A stretch of 64,000 bases of DNA from positions 23,883 to 87,882 of the forward strand of contig JAGYJW010000030.1 in assembly GCA_018401435.1 (NCBI GenBank), in the 5' to 3' direction. The notes beneath the pieces were generated by a model, which saw only the letters and a program-made list of their open reading frames with translations, searched no databases and was not told the DNA's origin. Source of the DNA: Deltaproteobacteria bacterium. Its GTDB lineage: Bacteria > Myxococcota_A > UBA796 > UBA2385. The translations under genes and the position numbers were made by a program. How positions within the stretch are numbered: the stretch's first letter is position 1; the number at the start of each line of letters is the position of its first letter. Positions 9,787 to 19,402 of this stretch are shown here, in pieces.

Positions 9787-10884
9787 TCAGGTGATGACCA
9801 GGTCGTCGCGGTGCACAAAGGGGCGGGCCTTGCTTTGGGGCTGGTCCAGCTCTGCGCGAAGCTCGGCGGCGCTGCGGGCGGCGAGGCCCCGCGCCAGCTC
9901 CTCGCCCTCGTGCACCACCCGCACCACGTCTCCAGCGACAAAGGCGCCCGATACCGCCACCACCCCGACGGCCAGCAGGCTGGCCCCCCGCTCCACCAGG
10001 GCCTGGCGCGCCCCCGCGTTGACCGACACGCTTCCCGCCGGCGCCGTGCCAAAGGCCAGCCAGGCCTTGCGCCGGGGCAGGGCCGTCTCTGCAGGAAAGA
10101 GGGTGCCGATGTCGTCCCCGGCCAGGACGCGCAAGACCGCGTCGGGCAGATCGCCGCTGGTGATGACCGCGTGCACCCCCGACCGGGCGGCCAGCCGCGC
10201 CGCGGCGATCTTGCTGCCCATGCCACCCCGGCCCATCGCCGATCCCAGGCCTTCGACGATGCGCGTGTCTGCAGAAAAGACCGGGACGCGCGCCGCCCCG
10301 GGCTCGGCGGGCGGGCGCGTATACACGCCGTCCACATCCGAGAGCAACACCAGGGCGTCGGCCCCCAGATAGGCGGCCACCAGGGCGCTCAGCCGGTCGT
10401 TGTCCCCAAAGACCGCGCCCTTTTCCAGGGCCAGCTCGGCCGTGGACAGGGTGTCGTTCTCGTTGAGGATGGGGATGGCGCCCAGCTCCAGCAGGCGTTC
10501 GAGGGTGGCGGTCAGGTTGTTGAAGCGCTGGCGGAAGTGGAAGTCCTCCTCGGTCAGCAGGATCTGGGCGCACTGGCTGCCCAGGCGCACAAAGAGCCCG
10601 TCATAGAAGGCCACCAGCGCGCCCTGTCCCGCGGCGGCGCAGGCCTGGCGGTCCACCACGCTGTCGGGGCGGCGATCAAAGCCCAGGCGGCGGGCGCCCA
10701 GCCCCACCGCCCCGCTGCTGACCAGCAGCACGTCCAGACCCCGCAAGCGCAAGGCGTGAAGCTGCTCTACCAAGGCGCCCACGCGGCCGAGGGCCATGCC
10801 GCCGTCGGGTCGGGCCACCACGCCGGTTCCAACCTTGACCACGACACGGCGGGTGGCAGCGAGGGCGGCGCGGGATGAGAGCAT
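9787..10884 (-). CDS. proB: Glutamate 5-kinase
   Basis: VVVKVGTGVVARPDGG..VSSGAVGLGARRLG..ILLTEEDFHFRQRFNNLTATLERLLELGAIPILNENDTLS..FGDNDRLSALVA..LLSDVDGVYT; C-terminal PUA-like region. Confidence 0.95.
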   Translation of the reverse strand: MLSSRAALAATRRVVVKVGTGVVARPDGGMALGRVGALVEQLHALRLRGLDVLLVSSGAVGLGARRLGFDRRPDSVVDRQACAAAGQGALVAFYDGLFVRLGSQCAQILLTEEDFHFRQRFNNLTATLERLLELGAIPILNENDTLSTAELALEKGAVFGDNDRLSALVAAYLGADALVLLSDVDGVYTRPPAEPGAARVPVFSADTRIVEGLGSAMGRGGMGSKIAAARLAARSGVHAVITSGDLPDAVLRVLAGDDIGTLFPAETALPRRKAWLAFGTAPAGSVSVNAGARQALVERGASLLAVGVVAVSGAFVAGDVVRVVHEGEELARGLAARSAAELRAELDQPQSKARPFVHRDDLVIT

Positions 10885-10956
10885 GGGCCCCCGGCTAACG
10901 CGGCAGCGGCCCTCCGGCGGGGCTATGACGGGGCGCGCCCCCAGCTTGGAGCCCCC

Positions 10957-11325
10957 ATGGCCGCGTCGGACCCCGCTCGTTTCAAGTCCATCTGGATTCC
11001 CGTCTCTGCGGCCTTCTTCGCCGGAAGCCTCTGGCCCCTGGTGCTGGTGGCCGGGCTGGGTGGCGCGGCCTGGGCCGGCAGCAGCCCCGACGACGAGATC
11101 GCGCTGAAGGCCATCAAGATCCTGAGCCTTGCGTCGGGCAAGACCCTGAGCATCGAGGCCGGCGACGCCATCGTGCTGCAGACCGGGGCGTCCAGCATCA
11201 CGATGAAGAAGGACGGCAGCATCAGCATCAAGGGCAAGGATATCCGCATCGAAGGCAGCGGACAGGTCAGCGTGAAGGGTTCCACCGACACGGTGATCAA
11301 GGGCAGCCAGATCAAGCAGAACTGA
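10957..11325 (+). CDS. Small membrane-anchored protein with VgrG/gp5 tip-like (DUF2345-like) beta-helix
   Basis: TM segment IWIPVSAAFFAGSLWPLVLVAGLGGAAWA followed by IVLQTGASSITMKKDGSISIKGKDIRIEGSGQVSVKGSTDTVIKGSQIKQN. Confidence 0.65.
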   Translation: MAASDPARFKSIWIPVSAAFFAGSLWPLVLVAGLGGAAWAGSSPDDEIALKAIKILSLASGKTLSIEAGDAIVLQTGASSITMKKDGSISIKGKDIRIEGSGQVSVKGSTDTVIKGSQIKQN

Positions 11326-12484
11326 AGGCCGCGCGCATGCGACCCCGGGCGGCCAGGGTGAGCCCCGTCGCCACGACGCTGGCGCCAGCAGCCACCGCAT
11401 AGAGGGCGCTGGTGCCGAATCGGTCCACCACGCTGCTGGCCAGCAGGGCCGTCAGCAGCGGGCCCAGGCCATAGGTGGCGGTGATGACCACGCTCTGGGC
11501 GCTGGCGCGCACCTCGGAGGGGGCGGCCTTGCGAAAGAGCTCCACCACCCCAATCCAGAAGACCGCATAGACCAGCCCGTGGCTGAGCTGGACCAACGTG
11601 AGCAGCCAGGGATCCTGCAGCCAGGCCACCAGGGCCCAACGCAAGGCGGCCGCGCCCATGGACAAGGCCACCAGGCCGACAGGCTCCATGCGGCGCAGGA
11701 TGCCCACGGCCAGAGCCATCACGGCGATTTCTACAGACACGCCCGTGGCCAGGGCCACCCCGGTCCAGGTGCTGGCCAGACCCAGGTGCTCGATGTGCAC
11801 GGCATACCAGGCGTCATAGGCGTTCAGGCCCAGGCCGTGCAGGGGCAAGGCGAGCACCACCAGGCCGATGCCGGGCTGCTGGGCCAGGGTGCGCAAGGCG
11901 GGCCCCAAGGCGACGGGGCCATCGGCCTTGGCGTCGGGCAGCCGCAGCAACACAAGGAGGCCCAACAGCCACACGACCGCCGCCAAGGCAAAGGGCGCGG
12001 GGGCCCAGGCCACCTGGTCGGCCAGGAGGGCGGCCCCACCCCCGCAGGCCAGGAAGGCCACCGAACCCCACAGGCGGATGCGCCCATAGCGGCCCGGATC
12101 CTCGCCCCGCGCCTCCAGGGCCCGCACGGTCAGCGCGTCCAGGATGGGGCCGATGGGCGCCCGGGCCCCGGCAAAGAGCACCATGCCCACGCCCACCGCC
12201 CACAGGGGCAGCCAGCCCGTGGCGATGGCCCCCACCACCACCACCGTCACCAGGCTGGCCACCTGCAAGATGCGGGTGCCCATGCGGTATTTGTCGGCCA
12301 CCAGGGCCCATGCCGGGCTGAGCAGGATGCGGGTCAGCGGCATCAGCCCCAGCAGGCCGCCAATGGCCAGGGCCGAATAGCCCATGCGATCCAGCACCAG
12401 GCCAAAATAAGGACCAAATGCACCAATCGCGCCCAATGCAGCAGCATAGGACAAGGCGAGCAGCCGTGGGGAGGCAGCGGACAG
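11312..12484 (-). CDS. MFS transporter (MFS_1-like/nucleoside:H+ symporter-like); start uncertain
   Basis: About 12 hydrophobic helices, e.g. ALSYAAALGAIGAFGPYFGLVLDRMGYSALAIGGLLGLMPLTRILLSPAWALVADKYR. Confidence 0.75.
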   Translation of the reverse strand: MSAASPRLLALSYAAALGAIGAFGPYFGLVLDRMGYSALAIGGLLGLMPLTRILLSPAWALVADKYRMGTRILQVASLVTVVVVGAIATGWLPLWAVGVGMVLFAGARAPIGPILDALTVRALEARGEDPGRYGRIRLWGSVAFLACGGGAALLADQVAWAPAPFALAAVVWLLGLLVLLRLPDAKADGPVALGPALRTLAQQPGIGLVVLALPLHGLGLNAYDAWYAVHIEHLGLASTWTGVALATGVSVEIAVMALAVGILRRMEPVGLVALSMGAAALRWALVAWLQDPWLLTLVQLSHGLVYAVFWIGVVELFRKAAPSEVRASAQSVVITATYGLGPLLTALLASSVVDRFGTSALYAVAAGASVVATGLTLAARGRMRAAFSSA

Positions 12485-12539
12485 GGAGGCTCCGGCGGCG
12501 GGGCCCCGCTCTATCCCCGGCGGGCCCGTGGGGGCGGCC

Positions 12540-13046
12540 TCAGTCCGCCACAGCCGAGAAGTCCCCGCTGAGCTGGCAGGGGAAGGCCGCGTCGGCCCCA
12601 TAGGCGGTGCCATCCAGGCCGCCGCAGTCGGCGCCTTCGCAGGCGAAGTGGTGGGCATAGCTGCCCGAGAAGGCCGAAGCGGAGGTCCAGTCCCCCGCCA
12701 TGCCAAAGCGCACGCTCACCACCGCCTGCTTGCCGTCCCGGGTCAGGTCCTGCTCGAAGAAGAAGACCGGGGGGCAGCTGAAGGCGTTGACGTCGAGATC
12801 GCAGTCCAGCACCTGGTCCCCCTCGTCAAAGGACACGGCCATGGTGCCGGCGGCCGCGTCGGCGTCAATCGTGGTGCCAACCGGGTCGAAGTTGGCGTAG
12901 ACCGTATCGAATCGGCAGTCTCCGCCATCCCACTCCGTCAGGAAGCTCAGGGTGTAGGCGCCGGACTGGTGGGCATGAGGCGCCGCCTCTTCGGCCTTGC
13001 AGGCCAGGCTGAGCAGGGCGGCGGACAGGGGCAGGAGAAGGCGCAT
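12540..13046 (-). CDS. Hypothetical lipoprotein
   Basis: Lipobox LSAALLSLACKAEEA; intact 168-aa ORF. Confidence 0.6.
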   Translation of the reverse strand: MRLLLPLSAALLSLACKAEEAAPHAHQSGAYTLSFLTEWDGGDCRFDTVYANFDPVGTTIDADAAAGTMAVSFDEGDQVLDCDLDVNAFSCPPVFFFEQDLTRDGKQAVVSVRFGMAGDWTSASAFSGSYAHHFACEGADCGGLDGTAYGADAAFPCQLSGDFSAVAD

Positions 13047-13075
13047 GGGGGGCTCGGGCAGGCGGGCGCCCGAAT

Positions 13076-13855
13076 CTAAAGGTCGAAGACCTCGTGCCGC
13101 AAGGCCGCGCCGTGCAGGGCCCCCAGATCAGTGCCGTCGGGCACCGCCGTGTGGTGCATCAGGGTCAGCCGCTGCTGCACCGTCTCGGGCAGGGTGCGCA
13201 GCTCGTCGAAGTGGCTGTGAACGGTGCCCCGAAAGGGCGCGCTGAAGGTGCACTCGTGGAAGACGCGCTTCACGCGCGGATCCTCGACCGCATCCCGGAT
13301 CCACTGGGGCGAGAAGGTGGTATCGCCCGACCACAGCACCCGGCTGTCTCCATCGTCCAGATCCAGGCCATAGGCGGCCTTTCGCACGCCCACACCCTCG
13401 ACATGGGGCACCTGGAACCACCGGATGCGCAGGCCCCCGATCTGCAGGGTGCTGCCCCGGCGCAGGTCCAGCAAGGCGGCCGTGCCATCGGTGCGCACAT
13501 CGCCCTCGCGGTCGCTGTAGAGGCCGATGAAGGGGTCGAGGGCCTGCACCAGGGGGTCGAGCAGGTCGGCCGGACCGCAGAGCGGGGTGCGGGCGAAGGC
13601 CGGGGGACCGGCACGCCCGGTGTAGTAGCGCTCCCAGATCAGCTGCTCGGGGCTGGCGTGATCGCCGTGCAGGTGCGTGAAGACGACGGCGGCCACATCC
13701 CCGGGATGCAGGCCCAGCTCTTTGAGGCTCTGCACCGCGGTGGTGCCGCAATCCACCAGCACCAGCCCCTCGGAGGTCTCGACCACCGCGTTGTTCTGGT
13801 AGTTGATTCGGTGGTCGGTGAAGGCCCCGCCACTGCCCAGGAAGGTGATCCGCAT
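13076..13855 (-). CDS. MBL-fold (RNase Z-like) metallo-hydrolase
   Basis: MRITFLGSGGAFT..LVDCGTTAVQSL..VVFTHLHGDHASPEQLIWERYY..LWSGDTTFSP. Confidence 0.85.
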   Translation of the reverse strand: MRITFLGSGGAFTDHRINYQNNAVVETSEGLVLVDCGTTAVQSLKELGLHPGDVAAVVFTHLHGDHASPEQLIWERYYTGRAGPPAFARTPLCGPADLLDPLVQALDPFIGLYSDREGDVRTDGTAALLDLRRGSTLQIGGLRIRWFQVPHVEGVGVRKAAYGLDLDDGDSRVLWSGDTTFSPQWIRDAVEDPRVKRVFHECTFSAPFRGTVHSHFDELRTLPETVQQRLTLMHHTAVPDGTDLGALHGAALRHEVFDL

Positions 13856-13907
13856 CCGGCCTCCGTAGCCCACCTTAGCGGACGCCCGGCCCGGCCCGAC
13901 AGCCCGA

Positions 13908-15014
13908 TCAGTGGATGACCGGCTCGTCGGCTTCCGGGTGGATCCAGCGGGGGCCCACCGAGGGCTGGGGAAGGGGCGGCAGGTCGGACCAGGCGGGCCC
14001 GGCAAGGGCGGCATAGAGCGCGTCCTGGAGCTGGTCTTCGCGGGCCATGGCGGCCAGGCGCTCCTTCTGGCGACGGCGGGCCTGGATGCCGAAGACCACG
14101 AAGAGCAGGGCGGCCCCGCCCAACAAGACGGTGTCGCTCACCAGGGTCTTGAGCCAGATGCCCGAGGAGGTCAGGCGCCCGCGCCACTCCTGGTCCAGGC
14201 GGCTGAGGGGCAGGCCGGTGGCGCTGAAGAGCGAGGCCTCGACGCTGCGGCCCCGGGCCATGTCGAAGATGACCTGCTGGAAGGCCTCATCGCCATATTC
14301 GGCCTTCAAGAAGCCCACGAAGTCGGCGGACTGGGCATAGGCCAGCTGGGCCCGCACCGCGCTGGTGGGAAAGCCGCGGGTGATCTGTTCGAGGCTGAGC
14401 AGGCTGTCGCCGAGCACGCCGGCCGACAGGCGATCGGTCAGCTCGGGGCCCACCTCTCGGGCCACGATCTGGGCGGTGCCCTCTTGCAGCCAGCGGGGCA
14501 CGGGACGCGGCCCGAAAGCGCGGCCCAACACGATGTGAACGACCTCGTGGTCGAGCACCTGATTCAGCGGCGTGGCGGTGCCGGCCCGGGCCCTGGGGCT
14601 GTGCAGGAAGATCAGCCCCTGGCGCGGCCAGGCGGTGCCATCGGCCCAATCCGGCGGCACGCCGGGCTGCATGGCGTCGAAGGTGGCGCCATCGGGGGCC
14701 AGGTAGATGTCCATGGGGCCGCCGGGCGGCAAGCCCAGATCCGCGGCGATGCGGGGGATGGCGACCGCGCTGTGCTTGAGCAGCGCCCGGGCGGTGGGCA
14801 GATCGTCGGGGTGGGCGTGCACCCGGGCGTAAAGGCCCTCGAGGGTGCGCCAGTCGGCCGGAATCGCGGGCGGCGCGTCCAGCTCGAAGGCGGAGCTGTC
14901 GCCGGCGGACATCTCGGCCTGACCGGCGAAGGCGGGCCCAGACAGGCCCACCATCACCACCAGGGCGAAAAAGAAGGCGAGCAGGCGGCTGAAGGGATGG
15001 GCTTGCGGTGTCAT
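13908..15014 (-). CDS. Membrane-anchored gluzincin peptidase (peptidase_MA-like)
   Basis: Signal peptide, zinc motif LDHEVVHIVLGRAF..RWLQEGTAQ (HEXXH..E), C-terminal TM. Confidence 0.75.
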   Translation of the reverse strand: MTPQAHPFSRLLAFFFALVVMVGLSGPAFAGQAEMSAGDSSAFELDAPPAIPADWRTLEGLYARVHAHPDDLPTARALLKHSAVAIPRIAADLGLPPGGPMDIYLAPDGATFDAMQPGVPPDWADGTAWPRQGLIFLHSPRARAGTATPLNQVLDHEVVHIVLGRAFGPRPVPRWLQEGTAQIVAREVGPELTDRLSAGVLGDSLLSLEQITRGFPTSAVRAQLAYAQSADFVGFLKAEYGDEAFQQVIFDMARGRSVEASLFSATGLPLSRLDQEWRGRLTSSGIWLKTLVSDTVLLGGAALLFVVFGIQARRRQKERLAAMAREDQLQDALYAALAGPAWSDLPPLPQPSVGPRWIHPEADEPVIH

Positions 15015-15100
15015 GGTTCAACGCTAAGGACGGCGGGTCAGGCGGGAAGAGGCCCCACGGTCCACTATCGGGCAAAGCCCCAGGATCACGAGAGATTTTT

Positions 15101-16648
15101 TTGTCCAACAAGTCAATAAATGCCCTGCACCTCGCTCCAGCCCCTGCTTTCAGGCGCTTGGGGGCCGTGGCCCTGGTGGTCTTTTCGCTGGGCTGCGTGC
15201 CCAAGCCCACCCCGGTGGAGACCTGGCAGACCGGAGACCACCAGGCCGCCCTCAACGCCCAGAAGCTCGCCCTGGCCGAATCCGATGAGCGGGACCGTGC
15301 GCTGGAGGCCCTGCGGCTGGGCAGCATGGCCTATGCCGGCGGCAACCGCCGCCTGGCCGAGAGCAGCTGGCGCGAGGCCGTCGGGCTGATGACCGACTTC
15401 CGGGCGGACGGGGAATTCGCGGCCCTGGTCGGCTCTGAAGACAAGAAGGCCTGGAAGGGCGAGCCCTACGAGAAGATGGCGGCATTCCTCAGCCTGGGCC
15501 TGCTGCTGCACGAGAAGGGCGATCGCGACAACGCGCTGGCCATGTACAAGAGCGCCGTGCTGGCCGATACCGGCAGCGCCTCCGAACGCTACCGGTCGGA
15601 CTTCGTGCCGGCCTGGCTCATGCAAGCCATCGCCTTCACCGCTGAGAACGAGCCGGGCAACGCCGAACAATCGCTGAATCGGGGCATCGACGCCTGGTGC
15701 AGCCGCAACACCATCGACATCCTCACCGACGCCTTGGCCACGGTGAAGGTGGGCGGCCTGCCCCCCGAAGACAAGGATCTCGCCCGGGCCGTGCTGCTGG
15801 CGGCCCTGCCCGGTGGCACCGCGGCCCAGCCCCGCGACCCGGTGGCCGCCGTCACCGCCACCACCGCATGGGCCACCGAGCTGCTCAAGGTGGAGCGCGA
15901 AAAAGACCGCAAGGACCGGCTTCCCGAGCTGGCCAGCTTCCGGGCCAGCCACTTCGATCGGGCCACCGACGCCTTGCCCAAGGTCAGCGCGGCCTGGGCC
16001 AAGGCCGTGGCCGCCCGGCCCGACGCGTCGGGGGCCGAGGCCGCCTGGTTCGACCAGCAGCTTCGGGCCCTGATCGCCGATCCCCCCTCGGTGCTGCTGG
16101 TGGTGGAGCAGGGCCGGGGGCCCATCAAGATCCAGACCGGGGACCACGGCGAGGTGCTCACCATCGTGCCCTCCCGCAGCCCGGCCAACCCGCCCCGGGT
16201 CATCGCCGATGGGGGCCCGCCGGCCAACCCCCTGCTGCTGGACAGCCTCAGCTACCAGGCCACCACCCGGGGCGGCCGCAAGGTGGACGGCTTCTTGAAG
16301 GGCAAGGCGGTCTACAAAGACGTGAGCATGGTCAGCGCCTATGTTCTCAACGTGCTGTCCGATGTGGCCCGGGCCTCGGGCAACGACAGCCTGGGCGATG
16401 TGGGCCAGATCATCAGCACCGTGCTCTTCGTCAGCAGCCTGGTCACCAACCCGGCCGCCGACATCCGGCAGTGGGAGCTGGCCCCCGAGCGCTGGTACCT
16501 GGTGCCCCTGGACCTCGACCCCGGGCCCCACCGCATCGACCTCGCCGGCCGCCGCATCGATCTCACCGTGCCCGAGCGCGGGCAGGTCGTGCACCTGGTG
16601 CCGGCCCTGGCCCCCGGCGGCCCCACGAAGATCCCCGCGACAGAATAA
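15101..16648 (+). CDS. COG3014-like lipoprotein
   Basis: Signal/lipobox LVVFSLGCVPK; AAFLSLGLLLHEKGDRDNALAMYKSAVL..; directly upstream of LpoB-like and YcfL-like genes; TTG start assumed. Confidence 0.65.
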   Translation: MSNKSINALHLAPAPAFRRLGAVALVVFSLGCVPKPTPVETWQTGDHQAALNAQKLALAESDERDRALEALRLGSMAYAGGNRRLAESSWREAVGLMTDFRADGEFAALVGSEDKKAWKGEPYEKMAAFLSLGLLLHEKGDRDNALAMYKSAVLADTGSASERYRSDFVPAWLMQAIAFTAENEPGNAEQSLNRGIDAWCSRNTIDILTDALATVKVGGLPPEDKDLARAVLLAALPGGTAAQPRDPVAAVTATTAWATELLKVEREKDRKDRLPELASFRASHFDRATDALPKVSAAWAKAVAARPDASGAEAAWFDQQLRALIADPPSVLLVVEQGRGPIKIQTGDHGEVLTIVPSRSPANPPRVIADGGPPANPLLLDSLSYQATTRGGRKVDGFLKGKAVYKDVSMVSAYVLNVLSDVARASGNDSLGDVGQIISTVLFVSSLVTNPAADIRQWELAPERWYLVPLDLDPGPHRIDLAGRRIDLTVPERGQVVHLVPALAPGGPTKIPATE

Positions 16649-16693
16649 GGGAGCCCCGACCCCGTCGGTGCTTCGCCCCCGCAGGAGCCGCCC

Positions 16694-17272
16694 ATGTTTC
16701 GAATGGCCGTCCTCGCCATCCTCCTCTCCGGATGCGCGACCAAGACCAAGAAGACCACCTATATCGACCCCGACGCCCAGAGCCGGGTGGAGGGCACCGG
16801 CCTGGAGGCGCGGGATGTGCGCGCCATCGCCAGCCAGATGGCCCGCGAGATGCTGGACAGTCCGGTGATCCAGGCCTTTGAGGGCACCCCGCGCATCGCC
16901 GTGTTGCCCGTGAAGAACCGCACCCGCTTCCTGGTGGACCAGGAGATCTTCACGACGCTGATCACCGACCTGCTCATCCAGAACGCCGCCGGAAAGGTGG
17001 CGGTATTGGACCGCAGCATCGTGGACCAGATCATGAACGAGCGCGAGATGAAGCGCGAGGGCGACACCGACCACGCCGGGCTCAAGGCCATGGCCGGCGC
17101 CGACTTCTTCTTGACCGGAGAGCTGCGCGGCCTGTCCGCCAGCGACGCCAAGGCCCAGAGCGACTACGTCGTCGTACGCTTCGCTCTCACCGATGCCGAG
17201 ACGGGCATCGTGGGCTGGTCCAACACCTACGAGATGAAGAAGGAGGGGTCATGGGGCGTGCTCTACCAGTGA
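16694..17272 (+). CDS. lpoB: Penicillin-binding protein activator LpoB-like lipoprotein
   Basis: TYIDPDAQSRVEGTGLEARDVRAIASQMAREML..PRIAVLPVKNRTRFLVDQEIFTTLITDLLIQ..FFLTGELRGL..RFALTDAETGIVGWSNTYEMKKEG. Confidence 0.85.
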   Translation: MFRMAVLAILLSGCATKTKKTTYIDPDAQSRVEGTGLEARDVRAIASQMAREMLDSPVIQAFEGTPRIAVLPVKNRTRFLVDQEIFTTLITDLLIQNAAGKVAVLDRSIVDQIMNEREMKREGDTDHAGLKAMAGADFFLTGELRGLSASDAKAQSDYVVVRFALTDAETGIVGWSNTYEMKKEGSWGVLYQ

Positions 17273-17673
17273 CAGGCGTCCTGCGCGGCGGCTTGCTGGC
17301 CCTGCTGCTGTCGGTGGCGGGCTGCGGATCCTGGCATGGGCCCAAGCCCCTTCAGGCCTGGAAGGCCGTCGGCAAGTCCGAAGAGATCGTGGCCCTGGAC
17401 AAGGCCGCCCACACCCTGGTGGCTGTGCAATCCAAGGCCGAGGAGCGCCGCCCCGACGGCCGCCTGGCCTTGCGGGTGGAGCTTGCGAACCTGTCGGACA
17501 AGGATCTCGCCATCCAGGTCCAGACCCTCTTCCGCGACAAGAACGGCGTGCCCACGGGTGAAGACACGCCCTTCGAGCCCATGGTGCTGCCCGGCATGGG
17601 CAGCAAGATCTACAGCGTGGTGAGCCTGCGTGCCGACGCCGCCGCCTACACGATCCAGGTCAAGACCCCCTGA
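17251..17673 (+). CDS. YcfL-like (DUF1425) lipoprotein
   Basis: Lipobox LLSVAGCGSW; overlaps lpoB-like 3' end; RVELANLSDKDLAIQVQTLFRDKNGVPTGEDTPFEPMVLPGMGSKIYSVVSLRADAAAYTIQV. Confidence 0.75.
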   Translation: MGRALPVTGVLRGGLLALLLSVAGCGSWHGPKPLQAWKAVGKSEEIVALDKAAHTLVAVQSKAEERRPDGRLALRVELANLSDKDLAIQVQTLFRDKNGVPTGEDTPFEPMVLPGMGSKIYSVVSLRADAAAYTIQVKTP

Positions 17674-17724
17674 GCGGGGGCCGATGGAGGGCCCAGACAC
17701 CCCCCCCTGAGGTCGCCGCCGCCC

Positions 17725-18663
17725 ATGACCCCCCGCTACCTGACCGGCTTTCGCGACGAGCACCGCGCCCTGTGGGGCAAACACCCGGTGCGCATCCAAC
17801 ATGGGCTGGCCGAGACCGGGCTGTTCACCGATGAGGCCCTCGCCCGGCTCATCCAGGACTATCCGCGGCAAAACTACGATCTGCTGTATATGGCCAAGCA
17901 GGGCACCGGCAATCTGGCCAGCTGGCGAGAGGGGGATCTGGGCAAGGTCAAAGGCGATGTGGCCCTGGCCGCCATCCAGGCCGGGCGCATGTGGCTGAAC
18001 CTGCGACGGGTGCACGAGGCCAGCGCCCCCCACGCCCGCCTGCTGGAGGGCATCTTTGGTGAGTTGGCCGCGCTGGTGCCTGGTCAGCGCACCTACAAAC
18101 ACAACCTGGGCATCCTGATCTCCTCGCCCGGGGCCCAGGTCTACTACCACTCCGACCTGCCCGGACAGTCCTTGTGGCACCTGCGCGGCAACAAGCGGGT
18201 CTATGTCTACCCCAACGTCGCCCCCTTTCTGCCCGAGGACCAGATCGAGAAGATCGTGCTCAACCTGACCGAGGCCGAGATCGACTACCAGCCCTGGTTT
18301 GACGAGCACGCGCGGGTCTATGACCTGCAGCCCGGCGAGATGTTGCATTGGCCGTTGAATGCGCCCCATCGGGTGGAGAATGGGGATATGGTCAATGTAT
18401 CGGTCACCACGGAACATTGGACCCACGAGATCCGCAACGCCTATGCCGTGCGCTATGCCAACGGGCTGATGCGCCACCAGCTGGGGCTGAAGCCGCCGCC
18501 CCCCAGGCTGCGGGGGCCATCCTTCTGGGCCCGCGCCGCGGTGGCCGCCGGGGTCAAGCGCTCCGGGCTGATGAACCGCCACAAGGCCCCCAAGCGCATC
18601 GAATGGGAGCTGGCGCCGGGGGCGCCGGGCCAGCTGCGCGAGGTCGAGCCCTGGGTGCTGTGA
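17725..18663 (+). CDS. JmjC/cupin_8-like non-heme Fe(II) oxygenase-like protein
   Basis: AQVYYHSDLPGQSLWHLRGNKRVYVYPN (HxD) with later LQPGEMLHWPLNAPHRVEN. Confidence 0.6.
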   Translation: MTPRYLTGFRDEHRALWGKHPVRIQHGLAETGLFTDEALARLIQDYPRQNYDLLYMAKQGTGNLASWREGDLGKVKGDVALAAIQAGRMWLNLRRVHEASAPHARLLEGIFGELAALVPGQRTYKHNLGILISSPGAQVYYHSDLPGQSLWHLRGNKRVYVYPNVAPFLPEDQIEKIVLNLTEAEIDYQPWFDEHARVYDLQPGEMLHWPLNAPHRVENGDMVNVSVTTEHWTHEIRNAYAVRYANGLMRHQLGLKPPPPRLRGPSFWARAAVAAGVKRSGLMNRHKAPKRIEWELAPGAPGQLREVEPWVL

Positions 18664-18720
18664 GGGCAGGCCCACGGGGGGCAACCCGGCTGAGGCCGGG
18701 GCCGATCCTGCAACCGGCGC

Positions 18721-19317
18721 CTATTCGACGGTGAATTCCAGCGTGGCGCTGGTGCTGTCGAAGTCTTCAAAGCGAACCGACGCCCACCAGCTCCCCGGCG
18801 CCAAGGGTTCATCCCAGATCGGCTCGGAGAGGGTGTCGCCGGCGCCGATCTCCCAGTCAGTGATCGCGGTGTCGCAGAGGACGCCCATGCCCATGCCCGA
18901 CCCCCGCGGGTCCACCAGCTCCATGCTGCTCCACACGCAGCCGGTGCGGGTGGTGAAGACCAGGGCGCTGTCGCAGGGGTTGACCACGGCGGCCAGCAGC
19001 TGGATTCGGTCGGAGCCATCGCAGACCTCACAGCGACCCTCCAGGTCGAAGGCCTGCAATTCGGGGCGCAGGTCGGCGTCGGTGCAGCCGGTCAGCAGGT
19101 CGTCTCCACCGTCGCCGCCGTCGCCGCCGCCGTCGCCGTCGCCGCCGTCGCCGCCGTCGCCGCCGTCGCCGCCCTCGCCCCCATCCACCCCATCGGCGCC
19201 ATAGAGGTCCACGTCGCTATAGTCGTCATCATCGGCGCCAGGGGCCTTCTGGCAGGCCATCAGCGACAGCAGCACAAGGGGGAGCGGCACAAGGGGGAGC
19301 AGCGGGCGCATGGGCAC
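18721..19317 (-). CDS. Hypothetical lipoprotein with Gly-Asp low-complexity linker
   Basis: Lipobox LVLLSLMACQ; GGDGGDGGDGGDGDGGGDGGDGGDD. Confidence 0.6.
   Translation of the reverse strand: MPMRPLLPLVPLPLVLLSLMACQKAPGADDDDYSDVDLYGADGVDGGEGGDGGDGGDGGDGDGGGDGGDGGDDLLTGCTDADLRPELQAFDLEGRCEVCDGSDRIQLLAAVVNPCDSALVFTTRTGCVWSSMELVDPRGSGMGMGVLCDTAITDWEIGAGDTLSEPIWDEPLAPGSWWASVRFEDFDSTSATLEFTVE
19101..19186. repeat. GC-rich microsatellite (gccgccgtc-type units) encoding the Gly-Gly-Asp linker
   Basis: Repeated cgtcgccgccgtcgccgcc in sequence. Confidence 0.85.
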
Positions 19318-19402
19318 TCCACGGGCAGAGCGCCAGCATGCCCCCGGCCCGGGGTGGCGGCAAGCGTGGCGCCAAGGGGTGCTCGCGCGCTAATGGCCCC
19401 CG

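Noticed and set aside
19101-19186. Possible CRISPR-like or regulatory repeat
   Set aside because: In-frame low-complexity linker codons of the lipoprotein gene explain it.
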